A stretch of DNA of 16,670 bases. It comes from CAZMOK01 sp964567785 (GTDB lineage: Bacteria; Bacteroidota; Bacteroidia; Bacteroidales; JAGOPY01). The stretch covers positions 1 through 16,670 of the forward strand of contig CAZMOK010000065.1 of NCBI GenBank assembly GCA_964567785.1. The letters run 5' to 3'. Numbering within the stretch: the first letter of the stretch is position 1; each line of letters starts with the position of its first letter. Of the stretch, positions 1 through 7,083 are shown piece after piece. The notes under the pieces were generated by a model. It worked only from the letters and a program-made list of their open reading frames with translations, was not told where the DNA came from and did no database searches. The position numbers and the translations under genes were made by a program.

Positions 1-1023
1 ATGATTCTGGTAACAGGCGGAACAGGGCTGATTGGTTCTCGTATTATTCTTGATCTGATCAGGGAAGGTCACCGTGTAAGGGCTTTGAAAAGGCCCAACA
101 GTGATACCACTTTCATAAAACAGGTATTTGCACATTACCTTGAAGACCCCGGATCATCATACGATAAAATTGAATGGGTAAACGGTGATATTCTTGATAT
201 TTTATCACTGGACGATTCTATGGACCGGGTTGATTATGTGTACCACAGTGCTGCACTTGTATCGTTTGAACCCGGTGCGAGAAAAAAACTCAGGGAACTG
301 AACGAAAAGGGAGCGGCCAATGTGGTGAATGCCTGCCTGAACCATTCCGTTAAAAAGCTCTGTTATATCAGCTCCATTGCAGCCCTTGGGAGACCTGAAG
401 ACGGAGAGGATTACATTGACGAAACTCTTAAATGGAAGGCATCAAAGTATAACACAAACTACGCCATCTCAAAGTATGCAGGCGAAAGGGAAGTCTGGCG
501 GGGAATAGCCGAAGGATTGAATGCCATTATAGCGAATCCTTCAATAGTTCTCGGAATATCCAATCCATCTAAAGGTAGCACAAGGATCTTCAGGTCTGTT
601 TGGAAAGGTCTTAAATTCTATCCTCCCGGAATAAATGGATTTGTAGATGTTGAAGATGTTTCAAAAGCTTCGATCGGGCTCATGAAGAGCGATATCAAAA
701 ATGAACGATTCATACTGAACGGGATCAATATATCCTACAAGGAACTCTTCACCAAAATTGCAAATGAGCTTGAAAAAAGACCTCCTGCAATAGAGACTTC
801 CAAATGGATGCTGGAGGCTGCATGGATGTATGAAGCAGTCAAATCCCTGATAACAGGCAAAAAACCTTTATTAACAAAAGAAACTGCAAGAACATCAGGA
901 AACAGTTTCAGGTATTCAAATTCTAAGATAAAAGAAGCCATTGGCTATGAATTCAAGGATTTTGACGATACAATTGCTGAGCTTGGCAGCTATTACAGCT
1001 ATCTCTTTTCCGGGAACAAGTAA
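1..1023 (+). CDS. NAD(P)-dependent epimerase/dehydratase (extended SDR, dihydroflavonol-reductase-like)
   Basis: A 340-residue soluble protein of the extended short-chain dehydrogenase/reductase superfamily. Seen in the sequence: the N-terminal dinucleotide-binding motif TGGTGLIG (residues 5-12) straight after the first beta strand, an acidic NGD at 61-63, the YHSAA segment at 81-85, serines S124/S125 after a beta strand, and the catalytic YxxxK pair Y154/K158 (YAISK). The C-terminal part (from about 180) is the variable substrate domain. The closest family feel is dihydroflavonol 4-reductase/NAD-dependent epimerase-like proteins, which act on sugars, sterols or small aldehydes and ketones. 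The substrate cannot be told from sequence. The ATG is the first base of the window, but the glycine-rich loop lies where it should relative to the N-terminus, so the gene looks complete. Its promoter and upstream context are outside the window. The flavodoxin gene follows after 82 bases on the same strand. Confidence 0.9.
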   Translation: MILVTGGTGLIGSRIILDLIREGHRVRALKRPNSDTTFIKQVFAHYLEDPGSSYDKIEWVNGDILDILSLDDSMDRVDYVYHSAALVSFEPGARKKLRELNEKGAANVVNACLNHSVKKLCYISSIAALGRPEDGEDYIDETLKWKASKYNTNYAISKYAGEREVWRGIAEGLNAIIANPSIVLGISNPSKGSTRIFRSVWKGLKFYPPGINGFVDVEDVSKASIGLMKSDIKNERFILNGINISYKELFTKIANELEKRPPAIETSKWMLEAAWMYEAVKSLITGKKPLLTKETARTSGNSFRYSNSKIKEAIGYEFKDFDDTIAELGSYYSYLFSGNK

Positions 1024-1072
1024 ATGTATTCCCCGAAAACCTTTTCATCTGAATTATTACAGGAAATTCCGC

Positions 1073-1080
1073 TAAATTTG
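1073..1080 (+). promoter_or_regulatory. Putative -7 promoter element for the flavodoxin gene
   Basis: TAAATTTG matches the Bacteroidota -7 consensus TAnnTTTG exactly and lies 25 bases before the flavodoxin ATG, implying a short leader starting near 1087. No good -33 TTTG is found at the usual distance, so this is only a candidate. It would let the flavodoxin be transcribed apart from the upstream dehydrogenase. Confidence 0.35.
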
Positions 1081-1105
1081 CCTTTTCAAACCAAAAACCT
1101 CTGTA

Positions 1106-1627
1106 ATGAAAAAAATAGCCCTGATCTACTGGCCAAAGAAAGGAAACACCGAGAAAGCCGCACAAAAGATATATTCCCGCTTCGATGAAAGCCAGGTTGA
1201 TATCTTCACCATAAAATATTTCAATACTGCCGAGTTTGCCCTCTACGATGCATTTATCATAGGCGCTCCCACCACAGGTGCCGATAACTGGACAGAAGCC
1301 TACAAATCGATATGGACTGATTTCTTCCTGCGCCTTTCTAAAGGTGATATAAAAGACAAGCCTTTTGCCATTTTTGGCCTGGGCGACCAGATATTATACC
1401 CCTATAATTTTGTTGACGGGATGATGGACATAAAGACAGAGTTTGAAAAACACGGGGCAAAGCATATCGGTTCCTGGCCTGTTAAGGGTTATGAGTTCAG
1501 GGAATCGGAATCGGTCGAGGATGGAAAGTTCGTTGGTCTTGCGCTGGATGAAGACCAGCAGCCCGAGTTGACCGACAGCCGGATCGATGAGTGGACATCA
1601 ATGTTGAAAAAGGAACTTGGCCTTTAG
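1106..1627 (+). CDS. fldA: Long-chain flavodoxin with altered phosphate loop
   Basis: A 173-residue flavodoxin, a small FMN protein that carries electrons at low potential between cytoplasmic redox enzymes and can replace ferredoxin. The C-terminal half is highly typical of long-chain flavodoxins: GLGDQ near residues 89-95 (second FMN loop), a GSWP segment, a GYEFRES segment, FVGLALDEDQQPELT and a RIDEW helix. The first FMN loop is APTTGADNW. The oddity is the phosphate loop at residues 10-15, PKKGNT, where flavodoxins normally have T/S-x-T-G-x-T. Both early hydroxyl residues are replaced by Pro and Lys, while GNTEKAA follows as usual. FMN binding still looks likely. Its end is convergent with the lytic transglycosylase gene, with only 10 bases between stop codons. 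Family assignment is secure; the physiological partner is unknown. Confidence 0.93.
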   Translation: MKKIALIYWPKKGNTEKAAQKIYSRFDESQVDIFTIKYFNTAEFALYDAFIIGAPTTGADNWTEAYKSIWTDFFLRLSKGDIKDKPFAIFGLGDQILYPYNFVDGMMDIKTEFEKHGAKHIGSWPVKGYEFRESESVEDGKFVGLALDEDQQPELTDSRIDEWTSMLKKELGL

Positions 1628-1637
1628 CCTGGTGATC

Positions 1638-3110
1638 CTAATTTTCGATTACGTTCTTGTAATGCTCGTACCGGTCGAGGATCTCCCTGACAAAATTGTA
1701 GGTCTCTTCCCCTCTTGCATAACCATATCTTACAACTGAATCCCTGTAGTATTTGGGGTCCGATTTATTCAGTATGTAATAGTCAACGTGATCGGTCCAC
1801 ATATTGGGGTCCCTGCCATGCTTATCAGCAAGCCTGCGGGCGTCGAATATGTGTGCAATGCCAACATTGTAAGAGGCCAGGACAAATTTCAGCCTTTCAG
1901 TAGTGTCAGAAATATCATCAGGTAACTGGGCATCTAGGGATTTAAGGAACCTGACACCTGCTTCGATCTGTTCCCTGGCGCTGCTGGTGGAATCCACACC
2001 GTAAATTTCGGCGGTTGTTGGCATAAGTTGCATCAAGCCGAAAGCGCCCGCCCATGACTTCACCTCAGGATGAAACTGGGATTCCTGGTAAATAAGCGAG
2101 GCAAGCAGCCTCCAATCGATGTCGTATCTCTCTGAAATTTCCTTGATTATATCATCATACCTTGATATCTTGCCCCCGTTAACCGAATGGAACTCGCTTT
2201 TTGCCCTGTGGACCGACCTTGGATTATTGAAGTACTTATCATAGATATACCTGCTTGTAATAGATTTATTGAAATCATCCAGCCAGTTGTTAAGGACTGT
2301 CAGCAGGCTGTCGGAGCCCTTTTTGACCGCCCAGGCCAGGTTCTGTTCAAAACTTACAGGTGTTTTTACATCTATATTTGAATAGTATTTTTCATTGACC
2401 TTAGCGACGTGCTCATCTGCTACAGTATAGTCAATTTCGCCCCCTGCAACCGCCTCTATCAGTTGTTCCATCTCCTTGTCTTCCGATTCGATTACATATA
2501 TCTGTCCACCTATCTCATTCGCTAAATTATTCAACCTGTTGCGAAAAATTGAGCCTTTTTGTATGTATATCGTTTCATTCTCGAGTTCCAGGGGGTTCCT
2601 GATCAGCTTTTCCTCAATATCGTCCCAGGTCCGCATTTTTCTCCAGTTCTCCGGAAGCCGCTGAACCAGCATCTGCCGGGTAGTTGTGTGAGGTTCCGTG
2701 AAATCCACTGCTTCACGACGTATCTTTGTAACTGTCAAACCGGTTGCTATAAGGTCAATTTCCTCATCTTCGAGTGCTTCGAATGATTTTTCCAGGTCGT
2801 TCTCGATCTTTATTTCAAGGTTTACTCCAAGATATTCGGCAAACATTTTAAGTTTCTCGAATTCATACCCCATAGGTTCGCCCCTGTAAATAAAATAGTT
2901 TGTTGAGTTATAATCTGTTACGGCAATAATCTTACCGCGTTCCATTATCCTTTCATACCTGGTTTTTCCGGTAACGGAAGTGTCATCAAGTATCTTGTCC
3001 ATTTTCCCGTCATGATCCTCCAGGCAGGAACTGAGCAATATCAGGATCAATAATGATGACAATGAAAAAAGAGATCTGATGTTTTCCTTCTTATGCAGAA
3101 GTACTTTCAT
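1638..3110 (-). CDS. mltF: MltF-type lytic transglycosylase lipoprotein
   Basis: A 490-residue lipoprotein with the two-domain plan of membrane-bound lytic murein transglycosylase F. Residues 1-29 are a signal peptide ending in lipobox LSSC, with lipidated C29. Residues about 55-285 are a solute-binding-protein family 3 domain (regulatory, peptide-sensing in MltF), with the typical GYEFEKLK, DLIATGLTVT and VDFTEP blocks. Residues about 318-440 are the SLT transglycosylase domain, with catalytic Glu E343 in YQESQF, then AFGLMQLMP and a later VLASYNVG motif. It should cleave the MurNAc-GlcNAc bond of peptidoglycan, leaving 1,6-anhydro ends, from the periplasmic face of the outer membrane. Length is close to E. 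coli MltF (about 518). The ATG at 3110 gives a proper n-region. It lies downstream of the OmpA-like gene, separated by a hairpin terminator, so it probably has its own transcript. Confidence 0.93.
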   Translation of the reverse strand: MKVLLHKKENIRSLFSLSSLLILILLSSCLEDHDGKMDKILDDTSVTGKTRYERIMERGKIIAVTDYNSTNYFIYRGEPMGYEFEKLKMFAEYLGVNLEIKIENDLEKSFEALEDEEIDLIATGLTVTKIRREAVDFTEPHTTTRQMLVQRLPENWRKMRTWDDIEEKLIRNPLELENETIYIQKGSIFRNRLNNLANEIGGQIYVIESEDKEMEQLIEAVAGGEIDYTVADEHVAKVNEKYYSNIDVKTPVSFEQNLAWAVKKGSDSLLTVLNNWLDDFNKSITSRYIYDKYFNNPRSVHRAKSEFHSVNGGKISRYDDIIKEISERYDIDWRLLASLIYQESQFHPEVKSWAGAFGLMQLMPTTAEIYGVDSTSSAREQIEAGVRFLKSLDAQLPDDISDTTERLKFVLASYNVGIAHIFDARRLADKHGRDPNMWTDHVDYYILNKSDPKYYRDSVVRYGYARGEETYNFVREILDRYEHYKNVIEN

Positions 3111-3134
3111 ATGATCGATATTGGTTAGACATAG

Positions 3135-3189
3135 GCTGCAACAGCCTTTTAACGCTTATACGAATTATTTTTACTTCTGTTGTTGCAGC
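3135..3189 (-). repeat. Inverted repeat in the mltF leader
   Basis: Nine-base arms GCTGCAACA (3135-3143) and TGTTGCAGC (3181-3189) are perfect reverse complements, separated by 37 AT-rich bases. They sit just upstream of mltF, between its start and the terminator of the preceding gene. This could be a leader hairpin or a protein-binding site. No T-tract follows on either strand, so a terminator role is less likely. Function unknown. Confidence 0.4.
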
Positions 3190-3212
3190 ACTTGAATTCG
3201 TCATAAACAAAT

Positions 3213-3243
3213 GGTTTTGCCGTTTGTTCATCGCGGCAAAACC
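3213..3243 (-). terminator. Hairpin terminator of the OmpA-family gene
   Basis: A perfect 10-base-pair stem, GGTTTTGCCG (3213-3222) with CGGCAAAACC (3234-3243), around an 11-base loop. It lies 24 bases beyond the OmpA-family stop codon. On the minus strand the stem is followed by ATTTGTTTATG, which is T-rich but not a pure T-run. Its position between two same-strand genes fits a factor-independent terminator separating their transcripts. Confidence 0.7.
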
Positions 3244-3267
3244 CTATCATATTTTATGCCAATTTTA

Positions 3268-5757
3268 TCAATCAAATACAATTTCCATTTCAACCCTTCT
3301 GTTCTGCGCCCTTCCCGAAGCAGTGCTGTTATCTGCGATCGGACGTGTTTCACCGTACCATTCAACGATCAGCCTGTCGCGTGAAATGCCTTGTCCTTCA
3401 AAATAATCAGCAACTGCATTGGCCCTTTTCTCCGAGAGTTGCATGTTGTATTCATCGTTTCCTGAACTGTCGGTGTGGCCGGCAATTTTCAGTTTCCAGT
3501 CGGGCTTTCTTTCAAGCAATTTAGCAAGTTCGTTAAGGGATGAATAAGAACCTGCCAGAATTACAGCCCTGTTTGATTCAAATTCGAGGTTTTTGAATGC
3601 TGCATTGATGATCTCCAGGTCCGGTTCCTGAATTACAGGGCAGCCATTGTTGTTCGGATCGCCTGGTGTAAGCGGACAGTTATCATCCTTATCAAGTACA
3701 CCATCGTTATCGGTGTCTATGTAGGGACATCCCTTGTTTTCAACAGGTCCTGCTTCGTCGGGGCAGGCATCTTCAGCATCCACTATACCATCTCCGTCGG
3801 CATCGTTCTTCGGGCAACCCTGGTTTTCCCTGAGGCCGGGTTCTGTGGGGCAAAGGTCTTCATTGTCGGGTATTCCATCTTCGTCGGTATCCGGGCAGCC
3901 AAAGAATGCCTGGATCCCCGGTGTATTCGGGCAACGATCGTCACGGTCGATAATGCCATCCCTGTCGGTATCAGGACATCCGTTAAATTCTTCAAGGCCG
4001 GGTTCTGACGGGCAATCATCCAGTTTATCGATTACTCCATCGGCATCTCTGTCGGGGCAGCCGTCGAATTCGAGCAGGCCGGGATCATCGGGACAGAGGT
4101 CCTGGTTATCGGGTACTCCGTCCATATCCTTATCGGGACAGCCGTCAAAATCGATGACACCGGGTACTGTGGGGCATTTGTCCATAGCATCCGATATGCC
4201 GTCACCGTCAATATCTGAGGGCGGTGCTTTCCTGAAAACAGGGATCTTGACTGCAAAATGTATGTTGGCCCCATATGGATCGCTCATCAGACCTGTAAGC
4301 CCAAGGAAATCATTCGTTCCGATAAAGAAAAATCCGAGCCTGAGCCCCAGTCCTACAGCAAACTGATTGTACTGGTTGTACGAAACTGGCAGGCTTGCGC
4401 CGAACCATTTTCCTTCAAACCTGGGAGTGACACTGTAGGTTGACAGGTAATGGTTTTTGGCATGAGAGCTTGTCCCCTGGTTCAGTGCATGGAAAGCAGA
4501 AAGATTTATATAAAAATTCTGGTCTACGTTGTAATCCAGCTGAAAACTAATGGAAGTGGGCAATTTTACCTTATACTCAGAGGAATTGCCTGACAGCGGT
4601 GATGTGCTGCCTCCGGGAAACCTCTCTGCTATAGTGTCTGACATATCCCTGTAGGGAAGGAAATTCATGGTCACCTCATCGAGAAGCATCCAGGAAGTAT
4701 TGATGTCGTTGGGCATAACTCCCGGATACCCCGGTGTGAAATTGGCAGCGAAATCGGTAGTATTATTCTTCTTTTCATATTTAACGCTTCCAATATCAAG
4801 CACAGACAGGCCCACTTTCAGCTTGTACCTGTTCTGGTCGAGTCGTACAAGGCCTTTTTTTCCGTCCATATCGTACTTATACCTTTCATAATCGGGACGC
4901 CATTCATAAACGATACCGAAATCAAGCCCCACAGTCGGACTTCCTTCAAAAGTAAACTGTGGCCTGTACTTCCAGTCATTGCCTTCGTAGTCGCCAAGGT
5001 TCCCGGATGCTCCGTATTCAAAAGCGTTGGTATTCCAGCTTGCTGAGTCGGCATCTTGACCGTGCACCCCTGTTGCCGGTGATTTCTTCTGGAAATAATA
5101 ATACATTTCATCGGTCCACATATAGGCTGATCCAATCCCCTGGATAAATTTCAATGTTGCACCTGCTTTCAGGTAGTGTTCTCCCCAATCCTGGATCTCC
5201 CTGGCATAAGTAATGCCATAATCGGCAAAAAGATGCTGCGTCAGGCGCATTTCCTCGCCCCTGTGCCACTTATTCCATTGTGCGGGGTCTTCGTATTCCG
5301 AATAAATAGATCTCGCAAGAGGTTCGTGGATATTGTCGATGTTGATCATGCTCCTCAGCCTTGTAGTAAATGCCAAAGACTGCTTCGCATCTAATGAGAC
5401 CATGAAACCCGGCCCTATTATCTGGTTATTCACAAAAGCATTTTTCGGATCACCGTCAGGATCCTCCATAAAAGTGTATTTATTCCACCAGTCCGGGTCC
5501 TCAAACAACTCCTGTATCTTCCATATACCCTTGGTCTGGAATCTCACCAGGTCGTTCCTGATATCGTTATTGCTGCCAATAACGTTGATATCGGCCTTGA
5601 AAGGGCTGTTGGCGATAGCTGCAGGCTGCAAAGTGATCTGTGTGATCCCTGCATGGTTATCATTCAAAAACGGCAGAAAATCCTGCCCGCTCACCTGGAT
5701 ATAACTGAACGAAAACAGGATCAGCAGGATCACTGATCTTTTAACAAATTTTTTCAT
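3268..5757 (-). CDS. Outer-membrane protein: DUF5723-like barrel, TSP type-3 repeats and OmpA domain
   Basis: An 829-residue surface protein with a signal peptide (about 1-24, ending VSGQ). Residues about 25-510 are rich in alternating aromatic beta strands and begin like DUF5723 proteins of Bacteroidota (LQPAAIANSPFKADINVIG), predicted to form a beta barrel. Residues 515-708 hold seven thrombospondin type-3 repeats of the form D-x-DGxxDxxDxCP, which bind calcium. Residues about 715-829 are an OmpA peptidoglycan-binding domain, with GHTDSSG (D763) and LSEKRANAV (R778) carrying the diaminopimelate-contacting Asp and Arg. The protein should tie the outer membrane to the cell wall through a calcium-stiffened linker. 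It is transcribed alone from a strong predicted promoter at 5910-5940 and ended by a hairpin. It is not part of the export operon, although the two adjoin. A role beyond envelope integrity is not visible. Confidence 0.88.
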   Translation of the reverse strand: MKKFVKRSVILLILFSFSYIQVSGQDFLPFLNDNHAGITQITLQPAAIANSPFKADINVIGSNNDIRNDLVRFQTKGIWKIQELFEDPDWWNKYTFMEDPDGDPKNAFVNNQIIGPGFMVSLDAKQSLAFTTRLRSMINIDNIHEPLARSIYSEYEDPAQWNKWHRGEEMRLTQHLFADYGITYAREIQDWGEHYLKAGATLKFIQGIGSAYMWTDEMYYYFQKKSPATGVHGQDADSASWNTNAFEYGASGNLGDYEGNDWKYRPQFTFEGSPTVGLDFGIVYEWRPDYERYKYDMDGKKGLVRLDQNRYKLKVGLSVLDIGSVKYEKKNNTTDFAANFTPGYPGVMPNDINTSWMLLDEVTMNFLPYRDMSDTIAERFPGGSTSPLSGNSSEYKVKLPTSISFQLDYNVDQNFYINLSAFHALNQGTSSHAKNHYLSTYSVTPRFEGKWFGASLPVSYNQYNQFAVGLGLRLGFFFIGTNDFLGLTGLMSDPYGANIHFAVKIPVFRKAPPSDIDGDGISDAMDKCPTVPGVIDFDGCPDKDMDGVPDNQDLCPDDPGLLEFDGCPDRDADGVIDKLDDCPSEPGLEEFNGCPDTDRDGIIDRDDRCPNTPGIQAFFGCPDTDEDGIPDNEDLCPTEPGLRENQGCPKNDADGDGIVDAEDACPDEAGPVENKGCPYIDTDNDGVLDKDDNCPLTPGDPNNNGCPVIQEPDLEIINAAFKNLEFESNRAVILAGSYSSLNELAKLLERKPDWKLKIAGHTDSSGNDEYNMQLSEKRANAVADYFEGQGISRDRLIVEWYGETRPIADNSTASGRAQNRRVEMEIVFD
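3634..4215 (-). repeat. Tandem array coding for seven thrombospondin type-3 repeats
   Basis: Seven tandem units of roughly 75-85 bases encode the D-x-DG-x-x-D-x-x-D-x-CP calcium-binding repeat, each followed by a P-G-x-x-x-x-x-GCP-type spacer. The units differ in DNA sequence but keep the Asp and Cys pattern, so this is an old, selected protein repeat rather than a recent DNA expansion. Copy number may vary between related strains. Confidence 0.85.
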
Positions 5758-5903
5758 CGTAAATATGGTTTGATCGTAAATTCACTATAAATCCGGTAAA
5801 TACACCAATTGCCTTAAACAATTCCCCGGGTGGCCTTTCAGGCTGAATTATATTTAGTTGGTTAAATCAATTGATAATTCTCACAGGGAAAATCCTGGCG
5901 TTC
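5758..5903 (-). other. 5' leader of the OmpA-family gene
   Basis: About 145 bases of untranslated leader are implied by the promoter at 5910-5940. Seen in it: a GGGAA/TTCCC pair (5886-5890 with 5901-5905) at the very start, a small GCCT-GAA-AGGC hairpin (5833-5843), the perfect palindrome ATCAATTGAT (5866-5875) and the 12-mer TTAAATCAATTG (5862-5873) that also occurs in the tetR operator. No known riboswitch class is recognised and no open reading frame is convincing. Confidence 0.45.
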
Positions 5904-5909
5904 CCTTTT

Positions 5910-5940
5910 CAAATATAGTAAAATAAAGGCCGAAGTCAAA
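5910..5940 (-). promoter_or_regulatory. Bacteroidota-type promoter of the OmpA-family gene
   Basis: On the minus strand, TTTG (5937-5940), a 19-base spacer, then TATATTTG (5910-5917). This matches the -33 TTTG / -7 TAnnTTTG consensus of the Bacteroidota primary sigma factor exactly, with the normal spacing. Transcription should start near 5903. It begins about 30 bases after the stop of the last export permease gene, so it marks the transcript boundary between the export operon and the OmpA-family gene. Confidence 0.75.
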
Positions 5941-5970
5941 CACCAGGTAATTGCAAGTTTTAAAAATTTA

Positions 5971-7080
5971 TCATGCAACTTTACGGTACCTCCATACTGC
6001 CAGGATCAGCATAGTCAGGGCATAGACAAAAAGGATGACCATATTGCGGAAGACATCGGTTAGTTGAGAACCTTTCAGAAGGATCATCCTCATGGCTTCG
6101 ATAAAGTAAGCAATGGGGTTGAACAATACAATATTCCGGGCCCATCCGGGCATGCTTTCCACAGGTGTGAACAGGCCGCTCATCAGGATAAAGATCACAA
6201 GCACGAACCAGGCCAGGAACATCGCCTGTTGCTGTGTGTTCGTAACTGTTGAAATGAACAGGCCCATACCCTGCATTACCAAAAGGTATATAGCTGCAAC
6301 GGCAAATACCAGCCATAAACTGCCAACCATAGGTATATCGAATGCGATCTTTGCCAGGACTAGGCCAATGGCCAGTTCAGCAACTGCTATTATCCAGTAG
6401 GGGAGGAGCTTACCGGTTATGAACTGGATCTTGTTGATGGGCGATACATTGATCTGTTCTATGGTGCCAATTTCCTTTTCCCTTACGAGGTTCATTCCTG
6501 AAAGGAGCATTCCGATGATTGTGACCAGCACAACGAGAATTCCCGGGACCATGTAATTGATATAGTCTAATTCGGGATTGTACCAGTAGGAAAAGGACAC
6601 ATTCAACGGTAGCTTTATTTCCTTCATTCCGGTTGATGCGAGGATCTGTTTATTGAAATCTCTTATGATACCCAGAGAATATGTATTCATCAGGCTGGCA
6701 GCATTCCCGTTGATGGCATCATTCATAAGCTGGACGGTAGGATTGCCCGATCTTTTAAGTTTCTTTTCAAAACCTGACGGGATGACCAGGACCTGGTCAA
6801 TACCTCCCTCAAGTATTTGCTTTTCAGCAAGTTTGTATGAATTACCAATATTTTCCAGTGTATAGAAAGGAGACCCTGAGAAATGTCCGGTGAGTTCACG
6901 AGATGCCTGTGACCTGTCATTATCTACAATATAAAGCCTTATATTCTTGATCTCGAAAGTGGCAGCATAGGCGAGTACAAATAACTGGATGATGGGCATC
7001 ATAATGATTACACGCAGCATCACTTTGTTCCTGAAAAGCTGGATGAACTCTTTTTCTATTATGAAGAAGGTCTTTCTCAT
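5971..7080 (-). CDS. ABC-2 type export permease (YbhR-like)
   Basis: A 369-residue inner-membrane permease of the ABC-2 family. It has one N-terminal membrane helix (about 22-42), a long extracytoplasmic domain (about 43-175), then five helices in the C-terminal half (about 178-198, 228-250, 258-280, 287-307, 343-362). The cytoplasmic coupling segment LVREKEIGTIEQINVSPI is typical of ABC-2 exporters and should contact an ATPase. It is the last gene of the operon, with only 3 bases from the preceding permease stop, and corresponds by order to YbhR of the E. coli YbhGFSR exporter. The two permeases share the same plan and probably form a heterodimer. Related YhhJ/YbhR proteins export drugs or cations; the substrate here is not predictable. 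Stop is TGA at 5973-5971. Confidence 0.92.
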   Translation of the reverse strand: MRKTFFIIEKEFIQLFRNKVMLRVIIMMPIIQLFVLAYAATFEIKNIRLYIVDNDRSQASRELTGHFSGSPFYTLENIGNSYKLAEKQILEGGIDQVLVIPSGFEKKLKRSGNPTVQLMNDAINGNAASLMNTYSLGIIRDFNKQILASTGMKEIKLPLNVSFSYWYNPELDYINYMVPGILVVLVTIIGMLLSGMNLVREKEIGTIEQINVSPINKIQFITGKLLPYWIIAVAELAIGLVLAKIAFDIPMVGSLWLVFAVAAIYLLVMQGMGLFISTVTNTQQQAMFLAWFVLVIFILMSGLFTPVESMPGWARNIVLFNPIAYFIEAMRMILLKGSQLTDVFRNMVILFVYALTMLILAVWRYRKVA

Positions 7081-7083
7081 CTG

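Noticed and set aside
1628..1637. Bidirectional terminator between flavodoxin and mltF
   Set aside because: Only ten bases separate the stop codons and no convincing stem spans them.
3640..4215. Possible CRISPR-like or microsatellite array
   Set aside because: The periodic DNA encodes thrombospondin type-3 protein repeats in one long frame. Units differ in sequence and there are no constant repeats with unique spacers.
3734..4366. Plus-strand 210-codon open frame opposite the type-3 repeats
   Set aside because: Its Ser/Pro/Gly-rich repeated translation is the antisense image of the Asp/Cys/Pro repeat DNA. No start context, and the minus-strand protein has clear domains.
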